Below, piece by piece: positions 8,297-16,837 of a DNA stretch of 64,000 bases. The translations under genes were made by a program, and so were the position numbers. Source of the stretch: Spartobacteria bacterium (GTDB taxonomy: Bacteria > Verrucomicrobiota > Verrucomicrobiia > Chthoniobacterales > UBA10450). The DNA lies in the NCBI GenBank assembly GCA_003134765.1, contig PLCM01000008.1, positions 1 through 64,000 of the forward strand, read 5' to 3'. Position 1 is the first letter of the stretch. Each line of letters starts with the position of its first letter. The notes under the pieces are model-generated. The model was given only the letters and a program-made list of their open reading frames with translations, did no database searches and was not told the origin of the DNA.

Positions 8297-11200
8297 TTAC
8301 ACACGCACTGGCACGCTCGCTGTCCGTTCCAATTTCCCCCAGCCCACCAACGCGCCTTTGATCGCGCGCAGGATCGCTTTCCAAATCACGTAACTTAACA
8401 ACGGTCGATAGATCAACCGCATGGGCAGAATCCGCCACGCGAGGAAGATGGATTCCCGTTCGATGACGCAAGCCAGAGTGGCAAGCATCACGTCCATGCC
8501 CAGAAAAACGATGACGAACGGCAGGACCGCGCTCCAGGCGCCAAATGGGAGCGAGGCGAGAAGGAACAGGTCCACCAACGGCGTGATCGCGACCAGAATG
8601 ATTTGGAAAAACCAGACGCTCGGCAAACTGAACCAGCCCAGCGCGCGGTAGTTCCAGTTGAAGACCATGTCCCGATGTTTCCAGAGACATTGCAAGGTCC
8701 CGTAGGCCCAGCGGAAACGTTGCCGCGCAAGGGTCCGAACCGTTTCGGGCGCTTCCGTCCACGCGATCGCTTCCGGCACATAGACCATCCGCTGCCCGCG
8801 TTTGTGCAGCGCGAGAGTGAGATCGGTGTCTTCGGCCAACGTCTCCAGACTGAGGCCGCCCGCATCGTCGATGGCGGATTTCCGGATCGCGCTGATCGCG
8901 CCCGGCACCACCGTCATGCAATTCCATCGCGTGTAGGCGCGTCGATCGAGATTAAATCCGCACGTGTATTCGAGCGCCTGGCAACGGGCAATGAAAGTGC
9001 GCAGGTTGCCCACCTTTGCGTGCCCGGACACGCCGCCGATGCCTTGATCGGAAAATGGTTCGACCAAACGCCGCAGCGTGTCGCTCTGACATTTTGTATC
9101 CGCATCGAGAAAAACGGCGATGCCGGAGCGCATCGCGGCGAGTCCCCGCTGGAGGGCGCGCGCCTTGCCGCGGTTCGGTTGCCGCAGGAGCCGGACCCGC
9201 GAGTCCTGATTCGCCACGATCTCGACTTCCGCCGCGGTGCGATCCGCTGAGCCATCATCGATAACGATGACCTCCAGCTCACCGGAGTAATCTGTCGTCA
9301 GCAAGCTGCGCAAAGTTTCCGCGATCACCTTCTCTTCATTGAAGGCCGCGACGATCACGCTGATCGGTTCGCTAAAATTCCGCGGCCAGGTGCGCCGGAA
9401 ACGCGCTGCCAGCCAGATGACGATGAGGGTTCGCAGCACCACGAGCGCCGTGGCCACGATCATGAACGCCCAGAGGAATTCTTCCGCCGCGTGAAAAATG
9501 CGAAAGCCCACGCCGGAAACGAAACGGTTCAGTCCCTTCGCCTGGACCGGGGGCATCACCGCATCGCGCGTTGTTCCCAACAAAGTGCTGAGCGAAACGA
9601 TCGTATCCCCGCGCGTTTTAAGATAATCGAGAATCCGCGGAAGCGCTTCGACGGTTTGCTCACGATCGCCCCCGGCATCGTGCAGCAGGATAATACTGCC
9701 ATCGCGGCGCTGCTGTTTCACGCGCTGAAGGATGATGTCGGCGCCCGGCCGCGCCCAATCCTGCGGATCGATATTCTCGAGCACCACGAGGTAGCCTAGG
9801 TCCTGGGCCAATTTCAGCGGAGTAAGCTCGCTGATCTTAGAAGGGCTGGTGTCCGCGGCGTAGGGCGGACGGAAAAGCGTCGTCGAGCGTCCCGTGATCG
9901 TTTCGAGAAGAAGCTGGGTCGCGTTGAGCTCAATTCGCACATGTTCCGGCCAGCAGAGAGCGAGATTCGGATGGTAATACGTGTGGTTCCCGATCTCGTG
10001 CCCCTCGTCTACGATCCGCCTGACGAGGTCCGGATATTCCTCCGCGTTTTGGCCTACCAGGAAAAATGCAGCCTTCACATTCTCGGCTTTAAGAATGTCC
10101 AAAATTAATGGGGTCCATTTCGGATCGGGCCCGTCATCAAAGGTCAGGGCGACCTGGTGGGGGGTGCCAGCCCCTTGATGGTAGAGAGTCGGAAACTGCG
10201 GGAACTTCGAATACTTCGCGGTGAGATAACCCTCCTGGTCCACCGCCACCGTGCGTGCACCGTCCGCGGTCGATTCATCCACGGAAACAATTTCGCCTTC
10301 CCCAATGTCGGCGATCGTGTCCGTTCCCTTAAGAACTTCGAGACCGGACCGCGACGCCGCGTCCATCTTGAAATCGTTCGGAATGCTGAGCGCGTCCCAG
10401 ATCGCGACGTCCTCCGTGCCCAGCCGATAGACTGCGAAACCGCCCGCTTTCGCTTCGCGCACGCGACGCAGTTGATTCAGAAACGTCACGGCATCGAGGA
10501 ACCAGACGGAGTGGTCCTTGTCCGCGTCCTCATAATAGAAATAGGGACTGTAGTCTGGCGCGGCAATGGTCGCGGTCTCCACTTCCGCGTAACTCGCGCG
10601 ACTCATCGCTTCGGGAAAACTGATCAGTTCGGCCTTCTTCCCATCGCCCGTCCAATCATACCCATAGCTGCCAAGGGCGATGATCCACTGGTTCGTTTCC
10701 GCGCCATCCATTAACACATTGAGCCAGCCCTCGAACCAGCGGCGCGAACCCAGCGGACCAGCCGGATCGTTGTCGGAAGTTTCATCGAAAAGCATCGCGA
10801 CAAAGCGATCGACGTTGTCCGACAGCTCTTCGAAGTCGATGTAGTCGAGGTCCTGGCCCGGCTGGACGCAGAGCCAGAGCTGTTTGTCGTCGTAATGGAG
10901 CGCATCGGTGAACCGGTCGAGGAACGCCGTGATATCTTTTTTGTAAGCCGGATCGACCTGCTCCCAATCGATGATCACGCCGGCGGCTTTCGCGTCATTC
11001 AGGACCGTGAGGACTTTTTGAATAAAGCGGTCCTGCTTGTCCGTCGAGCCGTGCGCGAGATTCTCCACCGCTTCCGGCTCCCAGGTATCCCCAACCAGGT
11101 TCGTGAGCAGTGGCATCAACGCGATGCCCCTGGCCGCGGCGAATTTCGGCAGGCGCACATCCGCATCGATTTGCAGATCACCCGCGCCATTGGTCATCGC

Positions 11201-11650
11201 CATCCATTCGGGACAGACATGGGTGATCTGACTGGCGTGTTGTTCGAGCGAGGTAAAGCTGTAAGGATCGCCGTTGGCGTAGAACGCGAGGCGCACTTCG
11301 TTGTTGGGGAATTTCTTACGCGGATGGGCCGGGGGCGTAGCAGGCGCCGGCGGCTTCGGTTTTTTCCCGGCGAGCCTGGTGGCCGCAAATTTTTCCCAGA
11401 GCGCGAGATTCGAAGGCGTCAGTCCGGCCGGGTTCGCTTTCTGAAGCGACTTCAACTGACCTTTTAATTGCCGCAGCGAAACCGGAAGGTTGAGCTGCGG
11501 CGCGACGAAAAGAGTTTGGACGAAAAGAATCGTGCCGATGAAAACCAGGATCCCGGCAATGAGCAGGCCCAGACGCAATCGAGGCCAGCGTTTGCCGGCT
11601 GGATCGGAAAAAACAAACGGCGTGATCGAGTGTGACGGTTCCTCTTCCAT
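8297..11650 (-). CDS. Trifunctional GH18-like / polysaccharide deacetylase (CE4) / GT2 synthase fusion
   Basis: A 1117-residue membrane protein with three catalytic modules. After a transmembrane helix (about 27-50) comes a GH18-like domain (about 115-430) with GVIIDWEQ (acid E230). Next is a NodB/CE4 deacetylase (about 498-690) with LTFDDGPDP (D505, D506) and GHEIGNHTYYHP (H556, H560). A second helix pair (about 724-750) is followed by a processive GT2 domain with VIDDGS (798-801), DAD (849-851), EDTD (940-943) and QRFRW (977-981), then C-terminal helices. The family logic matches poly-beta-1,6-GlcNAc production (PgaC/IcaA synthase plus PgaB-like deacetylase/hydrolase). Here synthesis, deacetylation and cleavage would sit in one chain. 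The polymer is inferred, not shown. Start ATG 11650. Confidence 0.9.
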   Translation of the reverse strand: MEEEPSHSITPFVFSDPAGKRWPRLRLGLLIAGILVFIGTILFVQTLFVAPQLNLPVSLRQLKGQLKSLQKANPAGLTPSNLALWEKFAATRLAGKKPKPPAPATPPAHPRKKFPNNEVRLAFYANGDPYSFTSLEQHASQITHVCPEWMAMTNGAGDLQIDADVRLPKFAAARGIALMPLLTNLVGDTWEPEAVENLAHGSTDKQDRFIQKVLTVLNDAKAAGVIIDWEQVDPAYKKDITAFLDRFTDALHYDDKQLWLCVQPGQDLDYIDFEELSDNVDRFVAMLFDETSDNDPAGPLGSRRWFEGWLNVLMDGAETNQWIIALGSYGYDWTGDGKKAELISFPEAMSRASYAEVETATIAAPDYSPYFYYEDADKDHSVWFLDAVTFLNQLRRVREAKAGGFAVYRLGTEDVAIWDALSIPNDFKMDAASRSGLEVLKGTDTIADIGEGEIVSVDESTADGARTVAVDQEGYLTAKYSKFPQFPTLYHQGAGTPHQVALTFDDGPDPKWTPLILDILKAENVKAAFFLVGQNAEEYPDLVRRIVDEGHEIGNHTYYHPNLALCWPEHVRIELNATQLLLETITGRSTTLFRPPYAADTSPSKISELTPLKLAQDLGYLVVLENIDPQDWARPGADIILQRVKQQRRDGSIILLHDAGGDREQTVEALPRILDYLKTRGDTIVSLSTLLGTTRDAVMPPVQAKGLNRFVSGVGFRIFHAAEEFLWAFMIVATALVVLRTLIVIWLAARFRRTWPRNFSEPISVIVAAFNEEKVIAETLRSLLTTDYSGELEVIVIDDGSADRTAAEVEIVANQDSRVRLLRQPNRGKARALQRGLAAMRSGIAVFLDADTKCQSDTLRRLVEPFSDQGIGGVSGHAKVGNLRTFIARCQALEYTCGFNLDRRAYTRWNCMTVVPGAISAIRKSAIDDAGGLSLETLAEDTDLTLALHKRGQRMVYVPEAIAWTEAPETVRTLARQRFRWAYGTLQCLWKHRDMVFNWNYRALGWFSLPSVWFFQIILVAITPLVDLFLLASLPFGAWSAVLPFVIVFLGMDVMLATLACVIERESIFLAWRILPMRLIYRPLLSYVIWKAILRAIKGALVGWGKLERTASVPVRV

Positions 11651-11665
11651 CTGCGGGGGCTAATT

Positions 11666-12823
11666 CTACATCATTTGCGCCAATTCTCGCGCCCGTTCCT
11701 GCAGGAGCTCCGAGGCACGCGTAATCGATTCTTCCAGAGTGATCCCGGCGCGGGCCAGGACCAGCACCCCGTTGAAAAGCGCGCGAACGGCCGGCGTTTC
11801 ACTGCCGCTCCCGACGATCGCAAAGACTGGTTTGCCCAGTTGCCGGGCGAGCCGCGCCACACCGGCGGGCGCCTTGCCTTCCAGGGTCTGCTCATCGAGC
11901 CGGCCCTCGCCCGTGATGACCACGTCCGCTTCTTCGATCGCGGACCGCAGTCCAATAAACTCCGCGACCACGTCGAACCCCGGCTTCACTTCCGCCCTGC
12001 AAAAACTCATCAACCCAAATCCCAAGCCACCGGCCGCGCCCGCTCCCGCCGTATCCCGGAGATCGCAACCAAGATCGCGGCTGACGACGTCGGCCAATCG
12101 CGTCAAGGCGCCCTCGAGAGTTTCAAGCTGATCGACCGTTCCGCCCTTCTGCGGTCCAAATATGCGGGTAGCGCCGCGGGGTCCCAGCAGCGGATTCCTC
12201 ACGTCCACTGCCGCGATAATTTTAGCCTGTAGTGGCAGCTGTGACGGCTGCATGGAGGTCCGCGGATTTGCAGCCGACACGGCTGCCACTACAGCTGGCA
12301 GAACAATCTTGGTCAAACGGACGAGTTCGTCCGGTCTCTCCAATTCGTGCTCGCCTGCCTCATAAAACCGGAACCCGAGGGCCCGCGCCATCCCGACTCC
12401 GCCATCGTTCGTCGCGCTGCCTCCGAGGCCGAGCAGAATCTCCTTCGCACCCCGTTTGGCCGCGTCCTTCATCATCTCGCCCACGCCATGCGTATTCGCC
12501 CGCAGCAAATCGCGCTCTCCCGGAGCGATCCGCCACATTCCCGCCGCGGCGCTCATTTCCATCACGGCCGTCCCGCGGTCGTGAAGCCAGACATAACGCG
12601 CCTCGATCGCGCGCCCCAGGGCGTCGTGCGCCGCGCAATTCACCCATTCGCCACGGCACGCTTCGCGAATTACATCGGCTGTCCCCTCTCCGCCGTCGGC
12701 CATCGGGAGCGTCCGGATGATCGCATCCGGGACCCGATCGCACAGTCCTGCCTTGATGTTTTCAGCCACATCGCCAGCGCTCAAAGAGCCTTTGAATTTG
12801 TCGGGGGAGATTAGGATTCTCAT
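11666..12823 (-). CDS. glxK: Glycerate 2-kinase (GlxK/GarK family)
   Basis: A 385-residue glycerate kinase that phosphorylates D-glycerate to 2-phosphoglycerate in the glyoxylate/glycerate route. The family N-terminus MRILISPDKFKGSLSA is intact, as are LPMADGGEGTAD, LLGLGGSATNDGGVGMARALG and PLLGPRGATRIFGPQKGG. It is unusual in carrying about 25 extra residues (about 176-200, around AVSAANPRTSMQPSQLPLQA) encoded by a complete palindromic repeat (12228-12293) inserted in frame between two conserved blocks. The insertion falls where homologues usually have a surface segment, so activity may survive. The leader between gatB and this gene is also occupied by a repeat. Confidence 0.93.
   Translation of the reverse strand: MRILISPDKFKGSLSAGDVAENIKAGLCDRVPDAIIRTLPMADGGEGTADVIREACRGEWVNCAAHDALGRAIEARYVWLHDRGTAVMEMSAAAGMWRIAPGERDLLRANTHGVGEMMKDAAKRGAKEILLGLGGSATNDGGVGMARALGFRFYEAGEHELERPDELVRLTKIVLPAVVAAVSAANPRTSMQPSQLPLQAKIIAAVDVRNPLLGPRGATRIFGPQKGGTVDQLETLEGALTRLADVVSRDLGCDLRDTAGAGAAGGLGFGLMSFCRAEVKPGFDVVAEFIGLRSAIEEADVVITGEGRLDEQTLEGKAPAGVARLARQLGKPVFAIVGSGSETPAVRALFNGVLVLARAGITLEESITRASELLQERARELAQMM
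12228..12293. repeat. Palindromic repeat inserted in frame inside the glycerate kinase gene
   Basis: Arms 12228-12250 (TGTAGTGGCAGCTGTGACGG...) and 12271-12293 (...CACGGCTGCCACTACA) are imperfect reverse complements. The 66-bp length is a multiple of three, and no stop codon is created in the host frame. Confidence 0.88.
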
Positions 12824-12830
12824 CAGGTTT

Positions 12831-12891
12831 GTAGTGCCGTCTGTGTCAGGCGCCGTCTTCTCGGAGGCGTTTCACAGAAACGCCCTGCAAC
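12831..12891. repeat. REP-C type repeat (GTCTGTGTCAGGCGCC) between gatB and glycerate kinase
   Basis: Same family as the repeats that bracket the RAYT gene: GTAG...GCCGTCTGTGTCAGGCGCC on the left and GGCGTTTCACAGAAACGCCC on the right. It fills almost all of the space between the two genes. Confidence 0.85.
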
Positions 12892-12893
12892 AA

Positions 12894-14345
12894 TTATTTC
12901 TGCAATTTCCCCAGCAAAATCTCCCCCACCATCGTCGGGTTCGCCGTTCCCTTCGAAAGCTTCATCACCTGTCCCTTTAGAAAATTCAGCGAAGCCGCGT
13001 TCCCCGCCTTGAAATCAGCCACGGGTTTCGGATTCGCCGCGATGACTTCATCACATAGTTTTTCAAGCGCGGCCCCGTCGCTCAACTGCTCGATCCCTTT
13101 TTCCTGCACGATCGTGGCCGCTGTTTTCCCGCTCGCAAACATTTCCGCGAATACTTCCCTCGCCTGCGTGCCGCTGATCCTTCCGGTTTCGACCAGATTC
13201 ACGAGCTCATCGAGTGCCGCCGGCAACACGGAACAATCAGCGATCGAGCGATGGTCATGCGCAAGCGCGCTTTGCAGATCGTTCAGGATCCAGTTCGCGA
13301 CACTTTTCGGCCTGCGCGCTCCCTTGGCGGCGGTTTCAAAATAACTCGCAAGCTCGAGATCATTCGCCAGCACCCCCGCGTCATAGGCACTGACGCCGTA
13401 TTCCTTCACAAATCGCGCGCGCTTTGCCCGCGGCAATTCCGGCAATCTGGCCCGCGCCTCCTGCACCAGAACGCCCGTCCGCACGGGAACCAAATCGGGA
13501 TCGGGAAAATAACGGTAATCGTGCGCGAATTCCTTCGTCCGCATCAGGAACGTTTCGCCGGCGTTGTCGTCCCAACCGCGCGTTTCCTGTTCCAGCTTTT
13601 CGCCGCTTTCGAGCGCCGCCGTTTGCCGCCGAACTTCGTAACCCAGCGCCCGCCGCACTCCGCTGATCGAGTTCATGTTCTTGATCTCGATCTTCGCGCC
13701 CAGTTCCGATTGCCCATCGCGCCGCACTGAAATATTGCAATCGCAACGCAATTGGCCCTTCTCCATATCCGCGGAGCTGACGCTGCCATAGATCAGGATC
13801 TGCTTGAGCGCGGTCAGGAACGCGAACGCTTCCTCAGGCGAACTAATTTCCGGCTCGGTCACGATCTCCATCAAGGGTGTTCCCGCGCGGTTGAAATCGA
13901 TCCCGGTGCTGTTTTCGAGATGGAAACTGCGGGCCACATCCTCCTCGAGATGAATCCTGACCAGTCGAATTTCCTTATCCGATCCCGCGATCGTTTTCTG
14001 CGCATCCTTTGGGTAGGCCAGGTCGTGCAGCGGCACGCGGCCTCTCGCGCAAAGCGGCCGCGCATATTGCGTGATCTGATAATTCTTCGGCATGTCCGGG
14101 TAGAAATAATTCTTGCGATCGAAGTGAGACACCGGCGCAATTTCGCAGTCGAGCATCAAACCCGTGAGCACGGTCAGCCGCAGCGCCTCCGCATTCATCA
14201 CCGGCAACCCGCCCGGCAAACCCAGGCAGGTGGGACAAGTGTGCGAGTTAGGTGGCGCTCCAAATTCGACCGGACAGCCGCAGAACATCTTCGAGCGCGT
14301 CCGCAATTGCGCGTGAACCTCGAGGCCTATAGAGACGAGATACAT
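12894..14345 (-). CDS. gatB: Aspartyl/glutamyl-tRNA amidotransferase subunit B
   Basis: The 483-residue GatB subunit, the kinase/transamidase part of GatCAB, which converts misacylated Glu-tRNA(Gln) and/or Asp-tRNA(Asn). The N-terminus MYLVSIGLEVHAQL, four zinc-type cysteines (C22, C24, C37, C40) and FYPDMPKNYQITQYARPL are diagnostic. The C-terminal YqeY-like tail is complete. gatA and gatC are not nearby. Because asnS is present in the window, GatCAB may serve mainly Gln-tRNA formation here. The ATG overlaps the end of a 32-bp inverted repeat: its A and T are the last two bases of that repeat, and no normal ribosome binding site is visible just upstream. Confidence 0.96.
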   Translation of the reverse strand: MYLVSIGLEVHAQLRTRSKMFCGCPVEFGAPPNSHTCPTCLGLPGGLPVMNAEALRLTVLTGLMLDCEIAPVSHFDRKNYFYPDMPKNYQITQYARPLCARGRVPLHDLAYPKDAQKTIAGSDKEIRLVRIHLEEDVARSFHLENSTGIDFNRAGTPLMEIVTEPEISSPEEAFAFLTALKQILIYGSVSSADMEKGQLRCDCNISVRRDGQSELGAKIEIKNMNSISGVRRALGYEVRRQTAALESGEKLEQETRGWDDNAGETFLMRTKEFAHDYRYFPDPDLVPVRTGVLVQEARARLPELPRAKRARFVKEYGVSAYDAGVLANDLELASYFETAAKGARRPKSVANWILNDLQSALAHDHRSIADCSVLPAALDELVNLVETGRISGTQAREVFAEMFASGKTAATIVQEKGIEQLSDGAALEKLCDEVIAANPKPVADFKAGNAASLNFLKGQVMKLSKGTANPTMVGEILLGKLQK

Positions 14346-14375
14346 TTCGGATTTCGGATTTCGGATACCGGAAAG
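14344..14375. repeat. Left 32-bp inverted repeat of the four-helix-bundle element
   Basis: Built from CGGATTT-type heptamers and ending ATACCGGAAAG next to the four-helix-bundle stop codon. It matches the reverse complement of 14730-14761 at 29 of 32 bases. Confidence 0.85.
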
Positions 14376-14729
14376 TTATTTGTTTCGTCGCGCTGTTCGG
14401 ATTGAAGCAACGACAATAGCAAGGATCTGGCTTCCCTCGTCTCTAAGATCCGTCAGTAAATCTGGCTTCGTCAGGCCCGACTCGATCAGCATCTCCATCC
14501 AATAGAGAGCCTCGTCGCATTCTTCCTCAACGATGCCCATCTTGGCTATGAAGTCTGCCCGGGATTTCCCGCGAACGGCCGCACGATAGTTCGCGCCCAC
14601 CGACGTGCCTGCGCGTAGCAACTGATTTCCCAACACCTGCGCGACCTGCTGTCTCGGGAGTGACTGAACCAATCGGATCACCCGCAACCCGAAGTTCATG
14701 GTCCGCTTGAGGAATTCTTTTTTCTCCAT
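14376..14729 (-). CDS. Four-helix-bundle protein (S23/IVP/Avd-like)
   Basis: A 117-residue protein starting at ATG 14729 (MEKKEFLKRTMNFGLRVIRL). SLPRQQVAQVLGNQLLRAGTSVGANYRAAVRG and FIAKMGIVEEECDEALYWMEML are the hallmark segments of the 23S rRNA intervening-sequence protein / four-helix-bundle family, which also includes the Avd accessory protein of diversity-generating retroelements. Members form basic barrel pentamers that bind nucleic acid; their cellular role is mostly unknown. The gene is not in an rRNA gene and no reverse transcriptase is nearby. An upstream in-frame TTG start at 14753 would translate the repeat and is less likely. It is flanked immediately by inverted repeats. Confidence 0.9.
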   Translation of the reverse strand: MEKKEFLKRTMNFGLRVIRLVQSLPRQQVAQVLGNQLLRAGTSVGANYRAAVRGKSRADFIAKMGIVEEECDEALYWMEMLIESGLTKPDLLTDLRDEGSQILAIVVASIRTARRNK

Positions 14730-14761
14730 CTTTCCGGTATCCGGTATCCGCAATCCGAAAT
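14730..14761. repeat. Right 32-bp inverted repeat of the four-helix-bundle element
   Basis: Begins CTTTCCGGTATCCGG immediately beside the four-helix-bundle ATG and ends GCAATCCGAAAT. A 16-base word from it, ATCCGCAATCCGAAAT, recurs exactly inside thrS (46738-46768 region). Confidence 0.85.
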
Positions 14762-14763
14762 TC

Positions 14764-15657
14764 TCAGTCCTTCTTCGCCGCGAACTCCAGCGCCTTCTTG
14801 ATGTCGAACTGCTTCACCTTCTCCACGAGCGATGGATCGTTGGCAGCGGCAAGGACGCGGGGATGCTGCAACAGTTCGAGAATTCGTCCCTGACGAATGA
14901 GGTCGGCGATCTCGGGGTCGTTCCGCAAGGCGACAATCTTCGGATGTTCGCTTAACTCGACCGCGCCGGGGAAGGAGAGAAACCGGCGCGCGTTCTCCGG
15001 ATTTGCGCAGACGGTGCCAGCGTCTTTCAAGGTCTGATAGACCGCCGGCGGAGTCACATCCGCCTTCTTCAGCAGGTCGCCGACGCTTCCCAGCTCGACC
15101 GAGTTCTTTAGTCGCGCCAGGAAGGAGGTCAGCGAATCGGCATCGAGATTTTCCAGGGCGAGCGAGCTGTCAGCGCGCGATGAAGCCGGTGGCGCTTCGG
15201 TTCGCAGATGCGCCTGCACCTGGGCGTCGGCAATCGAACCCACGCTGCGAATGCCAACCAGGATCAACCAGAGGAAAAATAAGCCAAATACAACACCGGT
15301 CAGGGCGCCGCTTAAACCGTAAACGAGGCGAACCCCACTCGAACCATGTTGGGCCGTTCGCTTGAAGAGAATCGAGCCGAGAGTGGCGATGAGACCGTAG
15401 ACCACAAGGGCGACGATCGCGCCGCCGATCATCGAGAGGATGAAATCGGGCCATTTCAGAATCGGCTGAAGCAACGGAAGCAGGAGTTGGCCGCAGAAAT
15501 AGGCGGCAGCGTACGCGGCGATGACCGCCGCGGCGCGCATCAACTGACGCGGCAGACCAAGCCGATATCCGCGAATAACTTCGAGCAGGAGCAAAACAAC
15601 CGCGAAGGAAACGAAAACGATCTGCCAAAGCGTTGAGCCGCCGGTCGCCGACTGCAT
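14764..15657 (-). CDS. CvpA-like multi-pass membrane protein
   Basis: About 297 residues from ATG 15657 (MQSATGGSTLWQIVF). Four hydrophobic helices in the first 150 residues (VFVSFAVVLLLLEVIRGYRLG, MRAAAVIAAYAAAYFCG, SMIGGAIVALVVYGLIATLG and VVFGLFFLWLILVGI) and the short RGYRLGLPRQL turn fit the CvpA/colicin V production family. The C-terminal half is a soluble helical region with repeated LxxPEIxxLxxxPxV-type segments (PKIVALRNDPEIADLI, PRVLAAANDPSLVEKV). GGAGAG lies about 8 bases before this ATG, just past the aroC stop (7-base gap), so the two genes are probably cotranscribed. A longer frame upstream overlaps aroC and is not used. Confidence 0.75.
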   Translation of the reverse strand: MQSATGGSTLWQIVFVSFAVVLLLLEVIRGYRLGLPRQLMRAAAVIAAYAAAYFCGQLLLPLLQPILKWPDFILSMIGGAIVALVVYGLIATLGSILFKRTAQHGSSGVRLVYGLSGALTGVVFGLFFLWLILVGIRSVGSIADAQVQAHLRTEAPPASSRADSSLALENLDADSLTSFLARLKNSVELGSVGDLLKKADVTPPAVYQTLKDAGTVCANPENARRFLSFPGAVELSEHPKIVALRNDPEIADLIRQGRILELLQHPRVLAAANDPSLVEKVKQFDIKKALEFAAKKD

Positions 15658-15664
15658 TGTCGTG

Positions 15665-16789
15665 TCAACTCTCCGGTTGTAGCCGGGATCGGTGATCCCG
15701 GCCGAAATCAGAAATCGCCCCCTGCCGCAGCGCATGGTCGCACAGCACCAGCGCCGCCATCGCCTCCACGATCGGCACGGCTCGAGGGAGCACACACGGA
15801 TCGTGGCGTCCACGTGCCGCGAGGGTCGTTTCTTCACCGGAGGCAGTCACTGTCTTTTGGTCGCGCGCGATGGTGGAAGTCGGTTTGAAGGCGACCCGGA
15901 AGAAAATGTTCTCGCCATTACTGATGCCGCCCTGGACGCCGCCGGAATTGTTCGTGACCGTTCCCACTCTTCCATCGCGGATCTCGAAGGCGTCGTTGTG
16001 TTGTGATCCCCGCATGCGCGTTGCAGAAAAGCCCGACCCGATTTCAAAACCTTTCGAAGCGGGCAGGCTCAGCATCGCCTTTGCCAAGTCAGCTTCGAGT
16101 TTGTCAAAGACCGGCTCCCCGAGGCCGGCAGGGACGCCGCGGACAACGCATTCGATTACGCCACCCAACGAATCCCCCTCGTCGCGAACGGATTGAATCA
16201 AGGCGGTCATCAACTCCGCGGCCGCGTCGTCGGGACAGCGCACGGCGTTGCGCTCGACGTCTTCACTCCTGACGGAACTTCGGTCGATTCGAGCGGAGAC
16301 CTCATGAATTTGGGTGACGTAGGCCACAATCTCGAGGGGTCGCGGCGAAAGTTTGCCCAGAACTTTTTTTGCCACGGCACCGGCCGCGACGCGCCCGATG
16401 GTTTCTCGCGCGGAGGCGCGCCCACCCCCCTGCCAGTTGCGGATGCCGTATTTGGCTTCGTAGGTGAAGTCTGCGTGCGACGGCCGGTAGGTCGATTTCA
16501 TTTCTGCATACGCTTCCGGTTGGGCGTCCTTATTTTTCACCAAAATTGAGATTGGCGTGCCGAGGGTGCGACCCTCGAAAACACCAGAAAGAATCCGGCA
16601 GCGATCGGCTTCATCGCGTGGAGTCACGATGACGCTCTGACCGGGACGCCGCCGGTTGAGCTCGCGCTGGATGTCTTCCTCGCTCAGCTCGATTCGCGGC
16701 GGGCAACCATCGATGACGACGCCGACCCCTCCGCCATGAGATTCCCCCCACGTCGTAATGCGGAAAAGCTGTCCGAAGCTGCTGCCCAT
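15665..16789 (-). CDS. aroC: Chorismate synthase
   Basis: A 374-residue enzyme from ATG 16789 ([19 protein letters not shown]), catalysing the last shikimate-pathway step, 5-enolpyruvylshikimate-3-phosphate to chorismate, with reduced FMN. Family signatures are [60 protein letters not shown] and [16 protein letters not shown]. The last 10 or so residues ([10 protein letters not shown]) are encoded by a palindromic half-repeat at 15678-15705, so the native C-terminus has been replaced or extended. An in-frame start at 16831 would add 14 unconserved residues and is rejected. Confidence 0.96.
   Translation of the reverse strand: MGSSFGQLFRITTWGESHGGGVGVVIDGCPPRIELSEEDIQRELNRRRPGQSVIVTPRDEADRCRILSGVFEGRTLGTPISILVKNKDAQPEAYAEMKSTYRPSHADFTYEAKYGIRNWQGGGRASARETIGRVAAGAVAKKVLGKLSPRPLEIVAYVTQIHEVSARIDRSSVRSEDVERNAVRCPDDAAAELMTALIQSVRDEGDSLGGVIECVVRGVPAGLGEPVFDKLEADLAKAMLSLPASKGFEIGSGFSATRMRGSQHNDAFEIRDGRVGTVTNNSGGVQGGISNGENIFFRVAFKPTSTIARDQKTVTASGEETTLAARGRHDPCVLPRAVPIVEAMAALVLCDHALRQGAISDFGRDHRSRLQPES
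15678..15705. repeat. Palindromic half-repeat forming the aroC 3' end
   Basis: TGTAGCCGGGATCGGTGATC followed by CCGGCCGA: a hairpin arm with the GTAG end typical of this window, lying inside the last codons of aroC. Confidence 0.65.
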
Positions 16790-16837
16790 TGGAGCAACCC
16801 TTAGCTCGCTGCGGTTCAAATAACAACGCAACAGCTG

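Larger units (their letters stand above)
14344..14761. mobile_element. Putative 418-bp inverted-repeat element carrying a four-helix-bundle gene
   Basis: Two 32-bp inverted repeats (14344-14375 and 14730-14761; 29 of 32 positions match) enclose exactly one gene. The left copy touches the stop codon and the right copy touches the start codon, leaving no spare sequence. Outside, the element lies 2 bases from the CvpA-like stop and overlaps the gatB ATG. A transposase is not encoded, so movement would need help in trans. Calling it mobile is an inference from structure. Confidence 0.5.

Noticed and set aside
14376-14729. Diversity-generating retroelement, because the four-helix-bundle family includes Avd
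   Set aside because: No reverse transcriptase, template repeat or variable repeat is visible within this window around the gene.
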